Source of the DNA: Chrysoperla carnea
Taxonomy: Eukaryota; Arthropoda; Insecta; Neuroptera; Chrysopidae
Direction: 5' to 3'
NCBI RefSeq assembly: GCF_905475395.1
Contig: NC_058338.1
Coordinates: forward strand, 8,942,935-9,006,934
Length of the DNA stretch: 64,000 nucleotides
In this document: piece after piece, positions 37,765 through 48,358 of the stretch
Layout of the letters: each line of letters opens with the position of its first letter
Numbering within the stretch: position 1 is the first letter of the stretch
The notes under the pieces: model-generated
What the model was told of the DNA's origin: nothing
The model's input: the letters and a program-made list of their open reading frames with translations, nothing else
Database searches by the model: none
Position numbers and translations under genes: made by a program

Positions 37765-38067
37765 CTATAGGTTAGGTTAGAGTGGCTGTCCTGGGGTGGG
37801 ACACACTTAGACCATAGGATCCGTTGTGACACCGAAAAAGAGTTGGCCCATCCCCGGCCACTACTCCATGAACCATTTGGAGCTGTTTAAGAACAGCAGG
37901 AAAGCTTTCACGTCGACGGACTTTAGGTCGGAGAGGTCGTCAAAGAGAGGACATTTCCTCATGAAAAGAGCTGGACAGTGATAGAGAAGATGAGACATTG
38001 TCTCCTCCTCCTCGCATATTCTATCTTGTGATACCTCGTTGCAAAGGACATGCAATTTTCTTTTCAA
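37765..38067 (-). mobile_element. LINE 3' end (R1/Jockey-like C-terminus and 3' UTR)
   Basis: A 68-codon minus-strand frame (37,861-38,067) has CEEEETMSHLLYHCPAL, then R, and ends SVDVKAFLLFLNSSKWF. The pattern C-x-E-x-ET-x-HLL-x-CP-AL-x-x-R with a closing F--S-W is the usual C-terminus after the RNase H region in R1/Jockey-type LINEs. About 95 bp of 3' UTR follow, ending AGCCACTCTAACCTAACCTA. This tail is shared with the SINE at 13.45 kb. The element is 5' truncated. Confidence 0.75.
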
Positions 38068-38639
38068 CCATGGTAAAAGAAATTAAATTGATCGATTGGT
38101 TCTTAAGATACCGAATAAAATAATATTCTATTAAAACTCCAAAAAAATAATTTAGAGGTTTCACTATAAATCAACTATGATCACAATAGCGAAGTTCATT
38201 TTAAAAATTTCCCATACATTCATCTCGTGGGAAAGGTTTCACTCAATTAAATCATATAAATATTAATACAGAAGTAACTTAACTGTTACAGTTGGCATTA
38301 TAATCATTGGTCAGCAAACTTAATCAATCAAATCGAGGACCTATCAGTCCGTGGCTCGCAGACTCTAGATTAATGGTCATTTTAAACAGGGACGGAGGAT
38401 TAACTAATTACTAGGCGGACTAGGAAACTGTATAAAGGCCCCAGATAAAGGTCAAAAGAGAAAAAGACAAGTCGACGGACGCAAATGAATTAAGTATTAA
38501 TTCAATATCAATTTTAAGGATATAATTGATACTAACGCCTACTTCAAAATATACCAAATTGATTTTTACAAAGAAATTATTGATAGGAATATTTACTTTA
38601 AAATTATTTATCACTTTTTTGGGCATTGGGTTATAAGTT

Positions 38640-39130
38640 TGACCACTATGTGTGAATATCTGTTTGTCTGTGGCATCATACTTCCTAAACGGGTGAACCG
38701 ATTTTGATTTGTTTAAAGTAATTTAATCGAGAATGTTCTTAGCTATGTTTTAAGAAAATCGGTTCAGTTTAGAAAGAATTACAAGGAAAAAAACCATATT
38801 TGTCGGAGGCTTTTTAAATTTTGTAAATTTTACTTGTTTTAAGGAAGTTCTGTCTGTCTGCCTGTCTGCCTGTCTCTCTGCCTGTGGCATCTTAACGCCT
38901 ATACGACAGTGTTCTTAGCTATGTTTCAAGTGCGAGTTTAGGGTCCCGTACCCGGAACAACTAAAAAATAGGCCATGATCCTCAAAATCGGTTTAGTTTG
39001 AAAGAAGCTCTAAGGAAAAAGGTAATTTAAAGGAGAGTGTTTTTAAATATATTTCAAGTGCGAGTTTAGGGTTCCATACCAGAAAAATTTGTCGAGGGTT
39101 TTTTAAATTTTATAAATTTCACTTGTAATG
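38640..39130 (+). repeat. Interspersed repeat with internal duplication and TCTG/CCTG microsatellite
   Basis: TGGCATCATACTTCCTAAAC, GGTGAACCGATTTTGATTTG and TAGCTATGTTTTAAGAAAATC form one unit. After (TGTCTGCC)n at 38,845-38,885 the unit partly repeats (TGTGGCATCTTAACGC, TTAGCTATGTTTCAAGTGCG, GTTTAGGGTCCCGTACCCGG). The tail AAATTTTATAAATTTCACTTGT repeats after each block. Family also at 605-780. Confidence 0.6.
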
Positions 39131-40876
39131 ACCAAAGTCACCTAATAATAAATTTAAAATTGCAACCAAAAATTTTTCGTCTAGCTGACGATACGATACA
39201 TTTACACTAATATTATTTATAATGTATTAACATGAGAAAATGCAACCAACAATACTTCCAATTCCGATAAATTCCGATTGAACATTGAAGTGCAAGTCAC
39301 ACATATTTATCCACGTATACAAATCTAAACGTACAAATAATAGTATGTGTGGAATTGCCTTTAAGTTGTTTTAGAATCAATTGAACAAATTAAATGATTG
39401 AATAAAGTTTTATATACCAAATTATTAGATTTAAAATGCGATGTGAACATCAAATATAATTGTATTTAATTGAACATTATTAAATTACTAAAATATTGAT
39501 ACTAAAACCAATGTTAAAGTTATTAGTAAGTTTAACTTAAATGCAAATTATATTATTTAAGTGTTAAATTTTGATTTAATTTAATCTATAGCACTGAATG
39601 TACTGATATTTATGTATGTCATGAATAAAAGACGAATTAATTTATAAAAGACGAACTCGATTCAACTATAAATATAAAGAATAAGAAGATTAAGAAATCT
39701 ATTAAATTTATTTCAGGAAATGAATTAATATTTGTATTTTTTATAGTTATTAAATTACGGATATTTAAATTACAATTATAAAGAAACTATATAACTTTAT
39801 ACAAGCAGCACTGTTGTCAAGGCCGGAACTACAATAGGACAACCGGAGAAATGCTTCAAGGCCTCCGGGTTCGGAGGGCCCCCTGAACGAAAGACAAAAA
39901 TAGTTTAATATAAGGTATTTGTTTCCCTACAGTATTGTAAAAAAGTTTTGGTTTATTGCACGGCGCATACATATAAACCAAATACATGCTTTGTAGTCAA
40001 GTAATGAGTTATTTTTAGCTTTACAATACCACGTAACTACAAAAATATATAATATATTGTGTGCAAGTGATTCTTATAAAGATAATAAAGATTTCTGCTC
40101 TTTAATCATCAATACTCTAACTATGGACGTCTCTATTCATCAAATGATGGATCTTCGATGAACTCATAATTAAATTAAAATTTTGTTTTTATATCATCGG
40201 TAACTATCATCAAAAACTACAAGATTGTCTAAATATTTTAGATAGTTTTTTATCACACTCTCTAGATTTTTTGATATAAAAATATACAATTAAAAAGGAT
40301 AACCTATATGATGCATCATTTTTTTAGCCAACTTTGAACGATAAAATAATAATAAAAAACCTGATGATCCAGGAATTTTTTGTGATTTTTGGAAACTTTG
40401 TTAATCAAAAAATGTATTTATAAATGTTTATTGAAATCCTTAATATTATTCAATCCTTGCATATCTCCTTAAGAGATTTTTTGATTGCATTATTAATTTT
40501 TCAACGGATTTCAACAAATGTGAAAAATAAAGCCATATTATTACAATGTTGTGAAGAAGAATGAGGTAGTATGACAACTATGCAAGAAATGAGGCGCCAA
40601 TATTATACACACATTTGTATAAATTATGAAAATACAATCAATTTTACGCGTTGTTTTTTTTTTAAAGATGAGTTTGTAATATTAATATATGATAAACTAC
40701 TCATTTAATATTATAATTAAAAACTTTTTTTTTTATTACAGTCTATGAAAGACAGTCAGGATCGGATTTATACAGTTTAAGAAAACATTTCTTCCGGTTT
40801 AAATATCATATTTTAGAAAACAGTTATGATCTTCACGATATTCGCAAAAAGTAAAATTTAATTTAATATCGTCAGG
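39131..40876. other. AT-rich intergenic with a GC-rich island at 39,821-39,900
   Basis: The island (CAAGGCCGGAACTAC, CCTCCGGGTTCGGAGGGCC) resembles hAT-element ends like the one at 40.88 kb. No coding frame beside it. Confidence 0.4.
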
Positions 40877-41436
40877 TCCGGCCTTAGCCATCTTCGCCCC
40901 CCGGGCGAGTCATGCATTTGGCGCTCTTTTAGGTATAACATATTTGATTATATTTCGAATTTGTACCACATTTTTATTGAATTAATAGAAAATTATCTTT
41001 AAAAATAACATATTTAACCCATTCATTCTCTAAACAATCCACTAATCTATATTGTCTGTCAGCCACTTGATGAAACACACTTTGATAGGACTGGCAAACT
41101 CTAGTTTTTCTGCATTTTGATTTTTAATAGACAGCGCGGTCAAACTAGTTAATCTTGTTTGAGACTTTGTAGACCACAAGTATACGTTTTTATCCATTTT
41201 AGTTTAGACTATTTCTACCTTCGCCATTTGCAATGGTATTGTTAAGAGAATACGCAGTGATATCCAAATGTTGCGATATAACTCTTGAAGATTGTGCTCT
41301 TTGAAAAAGTTTAATGTTTCGATAAGTGTCGCCTGAATGCCTTCGAGATAGAGTTGTAAACCTAAAACTTTATCACACAACAAATCTGCATCAATATCAG
41401 ATTTAAAATTAATCGTTAACTTTTCTTCCAGTATAT
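40877..41436 (-). mobile_element. Decayed hAT transposon: transposase C-terminus and probable 3' end
   Basis: On the minus strand a frame from about 41,436 to the stop at 41,204 reads ADLLCDKVLGLQLYLEGIQ, then NFFKEHNLQELYRNIWISL and RILLTIPLQMAKVEI. The L-Y-NI-x-x-x-LRILLTIP-x-x-A-x-x-E core marks the hAT C-terminal dimerisation domain as found in zf-MYM/DUF4371-type hAT transposases. Beyond the stop the expected continuation (LTALSIKNQNAEKLEFA) is still visible in a shifted frame at about 41,060-41,160. Some 150 bp on, CAGGTCCGGCCTTAGCC at 40,877 looks like a terminal sequence. The N-terminal half is missing. Confidence 0.65.
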
Positions 41437-41844
41437 TTTACTGTGTATTTCAAAGTTTGTAACATGTTATGCTCAAATTTTGAACGATGTGGCAAAATTG
41501 AGTATCCACATGAGTTAAATAAATCTTGCAAGGGCCAATCCTGTACACAAGACCAAATTTAATTACAAGATTCATTTAAAATTCGTGGTAATTACGAAAA
41601 ATTTTTTCTAGAGAAAAATTAATGTATCATTTTATTTATTATACAAATGTATGTATCTGTTTACAATAAATCTTTTTTCATATTTAAATTCTTTGAAATA
41701 TAATAAATTTTTAAATAAATATTTTAAATTTTAATTTGATACTTTGAGTAATTCTTTAACACAGCATGCGACTATTTATGCGGTAATTTATGAATTTATG
41801 AGCCATCATAGGCTAATTTTATATAAAGTTTTATTATCATTTTT

Positions 41845-41937
41845 ATGCCGATTTTCCACTAAACGGACAAACAAAAACAAAACTGAAACTGTAATAGCCA
41901 TTGGCTAATATTTTGCCAGTCTCAAAACAGGGCTGAG
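41845..41937 (+). mobile_element. Left half of the 36.26-kb MITE
   Basis: ATGCCGATTTTCCACTAAACG, AACAAAAACAAAACTGAAAC and CATTGGCTAAT match the left 100 bp of the MITE at 36.26 kb. The match stops where a GC-rich segment (CAGGGCTGAGACCACAAAAGG) begins. Confidence 0.6.
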
Positions 41938-42000
41938 ACCACAAAAGGGCAATTGGGGAAGTGTCTTAGAGGCTCAAATTCAAAGAGGAGGTGGGGTGCT
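41938..42000 (+). mobile_element. Possible hAT-like terminal fragment
   Basis: CAGGGCTGAGACCACAAAAGG followed by a G-rich stretch is unlike the AT-rich surroundings and resembles hAT ends. It interrupts the MITE half to its left. Confidence 0.3.
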
Positions 42001-42969
42001 TTATAAAAAAAATGTATTTTGGCATACAAAATTATTTGCTGTCGATACTGTAGATTAAATTTAAATTTAGCGCTCCTTACTTCAAACTTTACTTCAATTG
42101 ATATACGTCAAATATGTATATAAATCTAAGCACGCAAGTAAATTGTTATAAAGTTTCGTCTAATACAATGTACAATATTAGCAATCTCTGAGAGTGGTTT
42201 TGTAGTATCAAGAAGGAAATTTATTATCTACAATAAAAGTTATACCATTTTTGCCTAATGTATACTACTACCAACCAATTTAGCGCATTATGGACAAGAG
42301 TAACCAGCTTCTCTATTACCTGTATAAATATTTATGTGATTCGCAAGAAAACCTAATCTTAAAAGCTCGCAGCCTATACATTTTTTAATACTTTATACTC
42401 CAGTCAAGTTTTCCACTTGTTTTTTGTTTTCAATTTTCTATAAATATTGATGTTATTATAAAAATATTTGTATTAAAACTAGGTGTGGTCACATTCATTT
42501 ATATATGAGATCAATTATCGATTTATAATTATTAGGTAAAAAAAAAAATATGATAAATTTAATGAATAGTTTTGATTGAATATAGTTAAACAATTCGTAT
42601 ATAATTAGCTGATTAATACCCACATACATAATTTAAATATAATTAATTAGATTCACCTAATAATTATAACACTAAAAACAATATATTATCAGATCCTTAG
42701 ATCTCTTAATAATCTGAACATATCTTAATAGTACTGTTATTAAATTCATTTACATATAAATCTAATTGCTATTATATATGATAATTGTAATGCAAAAAGA
42801 AACTTTATCATTTTTTTATAATTATTGATTGACTTTGTATAATAGAGATGATTTTTTTAAATATATCACAAAAACATTTTTTCTCGAATTTTAAAGCTGA
42901 ATATTATCAGACTGTGGAAGATTTGGCATGATTATGAAGTTCGAATAATAACTACAAATATAAAAATAT
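42001..42969. other. AT-rich intergenic, nothing recognised
   Basis: No supported feature before tRNA array 2. Confidence 0.45.
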
Positions 42970-43041
42970 GGGCTCAACCGGGATTTGAACCCGGGACCTC
43001 TCGCATCCAAAGCGAGAATCATACCCCTAGACCATTGAGCC
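42970..43041 (-). tRNA. tRNA-Pro (TGG), array 2, base 37 changed
   Basis: A 72-nt cloverleaf with all stems intact. The anticodon loop reads TTTGGAT instead of TTTGGGT, so position 37, next to the anticodon, is A rather than G. G37 is normally methylated to m1G in tRNA-Pro and guards against +1 slippage, so the product may be impaired. Otherwise identical to the full copies. Confidence 0.88.
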
Positions 43042-43146
43042 GTTGTTACTCATCTACAATAGATCAAAATTCCAGCATATGGTTAGAACACTTTAACTAT
43101 AAAAATATGTGTACTCATATTCTGATCAACATTCAAAAAAATATAT

Positions 43147-43218
43147 GGGCTCAACCGGGATTTGAACCCGGGACCTCTCGCACCCAAAGCGAGAATCATA
43201 CCCCTAGACCATTGAGCC
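43147..43218 (-). tRNA. tRNA-Pro (TGG), array 2
   Basis: Complete, identical to the 5.6-kb gene; 177 bp from the previous copy. Minus-strand 3' flank ATATATTTTTTTG is a Pol III terminator. Confidence 0.96.
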
Positions 43219-43322
43219 GTTGTTACTCATCCACAATAGATCAAAATTCCAGCATATGGTTAGAACACTTTAACTATAAAAATTTGTATATACATACTAT
43301 GATCAATATTCAAAAAAAATAT

Positions 43323-43394
43323 GGGCTCAACCGGAATTTGAACCCGGGAACTCTCGCACCCAAAGCGAGAATCATACCCCTAGACCATTGAGCC
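43323..43394 (-). tRNA. tRNA-Pro (TGG), array 2, T-arm altered
   Basis: The T-stem's last loop-side pair is changed: TTCAAATTCCGG replaces TTCAAATCCCGG, so C61 becomes T, weakening the invariant 53-61 pair and altering the B box. The variable loop reads AGTTC instead of AGGTC. Anticodon and acceptor stem are intact. Probably weak or a pseudogene. Confidence 0.8.
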
Positions 43395-43496
43395 GTTGGA
43401 AATCATCCACAATAGATCAAACTGCAGCATATGGTTAGAACACTTAAACTTTAAAAATTTGTATACCCATTCACTGATCAATAATCAAAAAAATAT

Positions 43497-43568
43497 GGGC
43501 TCAACCGGGATTTGAACCCGGGACCTCTCGCACCCAAAGCGAGAATCATACCCCTAGACCATTGAGCC
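43497..43568 (-). tRNA. tRNA-Pro (TGG), array 2
   Basis: Complete, identical to the 5.6-kb gene; 174 bp from the previous copy, T-run terminator in the 3' flank (CATATTTTTTTG). Confidence 0.96.
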
Positions 43569-43671
43569 GTTGTTAAACAAATATAATAAACCAAAATTCC
43601 AACATATGGTTAGAATACTTAAACTTTAAAAATTTGTATACCCATTCACTGATCAATAATCAAAAAAATAT

Positions 43672-43743
43672 GGGCTCAACCGGGATTTGAACCCGGGACC
43701 TCTCGCACCCAAAGCGAGAATCATACCCCTAGACCATTGAGCC
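43672..43743 (-). tRNA. tRNA-Pro (TGG), array 2
   Basis: Complete, identical to the 5.6-kb gene; 175 bp from the previous copy. It is the most upstream (minus strand) member. Its 5' flank (TATATACAACAACGGCTC) differs from the spacer consensus, marking the array border. Confidence 0.96.
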
Positions 43744-43750
43744 GTTGTTG

Positions 43751-44304
43751 TATATAAAAGAGAGTAAATTTCAAAGAATAATTTATTGCAAATAAAATCT
43801 ACCATCCTCAATTTGACTTCACAACATTAATAATTTTATAAAAATATAATCCAATATCAAGTAAAGTGGGTAAGTTTATTGAAAGCAGCATTAAAAGTTT
43901 AATAACAGATTCAATATCATGTGTACCAAAAATAAAGTCTATCGCGAAAAGCGTGTTTTTCCCAGGACTTCTATCTAACTGAAAATTAAAATATGTAAAG
44001 TTTGAAGATTTGAAAAGTATAAAATCACATTTTCTAGATACAAAAATCACCTATAGGTATATTTAAAATTTAAAAAAAAAAGTTGATAATTTAATAAATA
44101 ACGCATACATATATAAATAAGTACATGCAAATTTACAAAATAAACGTAAGGAAATGTTACACAAATGATGTCATTTCCCAAAATAAGTCTACTCAGAGAA
44201 TAATAAATGGTAGGTATCAATCCACTTATTAATATTATACAAATTTGTAATAGTTGTCCAATATTTATTTACACAAAATCAGTGGCGTGATCACTACTGC
44301 ATTG
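43751..44304. other. AT-rich intergenic, unassigned frame on the minus strand
   Basis: The 80-codon frame at 43,808-44,050 (DRSPGKNTLFAIDFIFGTHD inside) looks somewhat protein-like, but I recognise no family. Confidence 0.35.
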
Positions 44305-44951
44305 TTAAGGATGTATGAGCATGACAACAATGTTTGATTTAAAGGCTCAAAATTTGTTTGTAGGTAGTCTTTTACCCAAAGAATATGTGGTTAAAATTTC
44401 TGCTTAGGTAACCGGGCAAATTTTTAAGAAAAAAGTCATTAAAAATCGATATAAAATACATTGGCTCTTATGGAAGAATCTCAAAAAACGACATATTTTG
44501 GAAGTTTTTGATAATTTTCATTTGGAATGAATGAAAACAAATTTTAAAAAAACTTTTTAATAGAAAGTAAACATATTAGCAATGAATTAGAAAAGAAAAA
44601 AACTAAGTGTCACCGTCCATATAAGGGATGTAAGAGCAGGGTAGATTAAGGGTTGAAATTATTTTTATCTTATTTTCAACTTTGATGATGAATTTTGTTA
44701 TAACTTCATGAATGTAGACGAAAAATAAGAATAAAATTTTTCGATATGTGTCTTGGTTTTCGAAATATCGAAAGCTAAAATAATTAAACAAAATTTTCAA
44801 TTTTCGATATTTTGAAAATTAAGCCAGATATCGAAAATTTTATGCTTACTTTTCGTTTTATATCGTCAAGTAATAATATAAATTTAACATCAAAATTGAA
44901 AATATTTATTTTTAAATTTTTACCCCCACGCCCTCGCTCATACATCCTTAA
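44305..44951. mobile_element. TTAA-flanked MITE, copy 2
   Basis: TTAA-GGATGTATGAGCATG to GCTCATACATCC-TTAA, 647 bp, same length as 8,800-9,446 with only scattered differences. Ends and interior match throughout, including AAAACGACATATTTTGGAAG and GTCACCGTCCATATAAGGGA. Apparently recent. Confidence 0.8.
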
Positions 44952-47008
44952 TAGAATTTTATTATTTAAATTCTAGCAGGTATTCACAAGAGATAGAAGA
45001 AGCTTTAACAAAGAGGGGTGGTTTATTTGGGGGAAAATTTTTTGACTTTGGCTAATAATATACAGTGCACAACCTGATTCATGTCGCGACAGGTTCCGAC
45101 ACATTTTTTTCGTAAAACAATCATTGCTATTTTATGGAAAGTAATGTAAACACTGATACTCGTCACTATTGTTAAAGATTCAAGTTGCAATGGCTGAGTA
45201 ACGTAAAAGGTGTTACTTATCAGTCACAGATAACCGAAACATCATTAATTACCTCTTTATAACAAATTTTAGACCAACCTAGCCTCAGCTTAACGAATTT
45301 CTTGATAAAACGAATATTTACTCGTTCCCTTCCGATTAGTTATATCGAGGTTGCTCTGTATTGTACTTAACTGGGTTTTCCACCTGAGAGACACTCTATG
45401 TAGCTTTTTTTTATTATAGTCCAAGGGCTGGTAACGCAAGCTTCATACATCATGAAATTTTGTGTTATAGTATCAATCTACTGGAAACTGAGCAGGAAGG
45501 AATACCTGTGTGGGATAGACACACCTGGGTACACCAGGTAGTGCACATAATAGAAAGGTGCAAAAAATAGCTTGAATAGTTTAATTCAAGACTGATCAAT
45601 ATTTCTAAAGATCCGCCAATGAAGAATGGTTCTATAAGAATGGTCCTATTTGGGGAGAGAAGGTGGTCTAAAAACTATAGTACAAAGACCTCTATGAAGA
45701 TTTTGTTCACTGAAACTTTTTCCTTAAATCCGCCACTGCCTGTAGTGTAGCCTATAATTACCTAGTCTTCATCAATCCCCATTCCAGCCACAGCATAAAA
45801 GAAATGGAAGTTAATTAATTTTAAAATAATGATATGGGTGGTCTTTGTCATAGACATTATCATAGATAATTATTATTGTATTTTCAGAACTGAATCGATG
45901 TGTTACAATTTTCTACATGTTTCATTCATCTTAGAAGGAGCTTGAAACTGACTTTTCCCCATAATTCAAAAATAGATTTCATTCCACTCTTATCTAAACG
46001 ATTGGCATAACATTATGTATCTAATAATATTACAAAATTATATAATTTATTAACAAAAATTACGTATGAATTATACTTATCAAAAATGTATAATGCAAAT
46101 CAATAATAACTATAAAATTGACCTACTTTCTTTTCAACTTAATTGAATTTACAATAACTAATCAATTATTTAAATTCATCTCTCTAAATGCACACAAAAT
46201 TTCTTTTTATAATAACATATCCACTAATTTATTAAAATAATATTATAAAGTATAAAAATAATTGCATGACTCACTCTCACATGTCGAAAATTATTGTAGA
46301 AAATAGAAAAACTATTTTTGAATAGTGAAAAGCGTACAAATAATTTTCAATTTAACACAGAGTTGTAATAAAATTTAATCGAAACACAAATAACAGTTTT
46401 TTGTTTATTTATAACAATTCACTTTTTTTGTTAACATAACCTAAATGAAAAGTCCTATTGTTAGTGAAAGTTAATTTAACGACATCTTGAAGAAAACTCT
46501 TGAACTGAAGAGCTTTTATTTCAAGCTTTTAAATATTACAGATATAAATTTTACTATTTTCAATTATTTTCATTGAATTGAGTAAGATCCCCAAGAAAAT
46601 TTTGAAGAGGATCGAAAATTACATCCTTTCTTTTTCGTGTAATGTTCTTAAATCGTTAATTTCTACGAAGCATTTTAAGATCTCGTTGTGGGTTGTATTC
46701 GTTAAAAGAATTTGAAATATACTTAAAAATTTGAAATTAGTGCAAAAAACATATCAGTTGTGTATAGATTTTGCATAAGCTCAATTAAAAATAAATAAGT
46801 TTTTTTTTTTTAATTCACAATAAAATAAAAACCATCCCTTGTATCGGAATAAAAATAATATTGTCAAACAGATGTTAGACTAAAATTCGTAGATCTTGAG
46901 ACGGAAAAAACGTTGAAGATCATTTGGAGGTGAAGCGTAGAAGAAGCGAGATTGGGTGTAAAGTTTGAATGGCCGGATCATAGATTGACACTTCGACCAA
47001 ATTTGATG
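44952..47008. other. AT-rich intergenic, nothing recognised
   Basis: A less AT-rich stretch at about 45,420-45,560 (GGTAACGCAAGCTTC, ACACCTGGGTACACCAGGTA) holds no frame I recognise. Confidence 0.4.
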
Positions 47009-47555
47009 ATGTCTTATGCTACGGAATAAAGGATTTATTACTATTATTATGGAGATATTATTATTTTAATAACAAGTATAACTTATTTACGATTCCGAAA
47101 ATGAAAATTTTCGTAGCCATGGCAGTCTATTTTATAAAATGGTTTTATACTATCTACATCCTCGGATTGTTATTTTTTTAACGATTTATAGTTGAAGATA
47201 GGCAATACACATTACATAAATGACATAAGATTGCAGAAAACCATATTTTTTAACTTTAAATGGCATATAATAGTACGGCCGATTACCTTCAAAATGTCTT
47301 ATGCTACGGAATAAACGATTCATTACTATTATTATGGAGATATTATTATTTTAATAACAAGTATAACTTATTTACGATTCCGAAAATGGAAATTTTCGTA
47401 GCCATGGCAGTCTATTTTATAAAATGGTATTATACTATCTACATCGTCGGATTGTTATTTTTTTAACGATTTATAGTTGAAGATAGGCAATACACATTAC
47501 ATAAATGACATAAGATTGCAGAAAACCATATTTTTTAACTTTAAATGGCATACTG
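47009..47555 (+). repeat. Tandem duplication, unit 285 bp
   Basis: ATGTCTTATGCTACGGAATA begins at 47,009 and again at 47,294. The units are almost identical through CGATTCCGAAAATG, GTAGCCATGGCAGTCTATTT and ATAGTTGAAGATAGGCAATA to TAACTTTAAATGGCATA. The linker GTACGGCCGATTACCTTCAAA recurs once more at about 47,630. Only a few substitutions separate the units. Confidence 0.85.
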
Positions 47556-48304
47556 AGAGACAATATAACATATTTTTGATGTATTAAAAATTTAAAAGGC
47601 CTGTCATTAATTTAGACCAATGATAATAGTGCGGCCGATTACCTTCAAAATAGTCTTATATAGCTCTTTGTCGATATTAGAAAGTAAAGTTGTCATTTCT
47701 CCGGTTCTAAGTCGGAGTCTCTTCGAGGTGTGTAACTTTTGGGAAAACTCCATTAAAGGTATATTTAACTGTAATTATTTATGAATTGCAAATAGAATCC
47801 TTTTACATGGAAATATTCTTTGAGGAAGGGGAGGGGGGTAGTGAGTTCATTTTGCTCTTGTATTTTTTAGTTTTACCTACCATTTTACCTTCAGTTTTGC
47901 CGTGGGCTTCGTTTTTTAACGTGGGTTGCACCCGCGATAGCATTCCAACCTCTTTTGTGACTGTAATTATGTGTCATTTATATTTTCTTAGGCAAAACTA
48001 AAAAGCAAAGTAAAACGAAGCCCTTCAGTTTAACTAAGCATGATTAGCAGGAAAACATGTTTGAATGGGGCAATCCTCGGCCTATTTTAGGAGATCTGGA
48101 ATCGAAATCAAACTATTTTTTCCAAGTAAATGTCATTTGCATTCAATGACCTGTTTTTTTAATCACTAGAATACTCTTAGATGCAATCTAAAACAATTTC
48201 ATTATCATTACCTTCTCAATCAATATATCATCATCAAGTTCTGGGATGTGGGTGGGGATATTTTTAAAAACAAATACAAATATATAAATTTTTTTTTGTT
48301 TTTC

Positions 48305-48310
48305 TTTATT
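48305..48310 (-). promoter_or_regulatory. RpL7A polyadenylation signal AATAAA
   Basis: On the minus strand GGAAATAAAGAAAAAC lies about 49 bp after the stop codon, a normal distance for a short ribosomal-protein 3' UTR. Confidence 0.7.
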
Positions 48311-48358
48311 TCCTGACAATACAAAACAACCAGGTTATAATTATATTATACATTTAAT

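Larger units (their letters stand above)
42945..43750 (-). repeat. Tandem tRNA-Pro array 2, period about 175 bp
   Basis: Five units with starts at 42,970, 43,147, 43,323, 43,497 and 43,672. Spacers share CATCCACAATAGATCAAA, CAGCATATGGTTAGAACACT and GATCAATA-TCAAAAAAATATG with array 1. The two last spacers are the most alike. Confidence 0.9.

Noticed and set aside
43035-43391. 118-codon plus-strand frame with repeated [20 protein letters not shown]
   Set aside because: It is the antisense of the tRNA-Pro array. The peptide is a well-known artefact of tRNA genes, and its repeats follow the 175-bp unit.
43808-44050. 80-codon minus-strand frame
   Set aside because: No recognisable family and no good splice sites around it.
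47903-48022. Small inverted pair GGGCTTCGTTTT / AAAACGAAGCCC
   Set aside because: Only 12 bp plus weak flanking similarity; too little to call an element.
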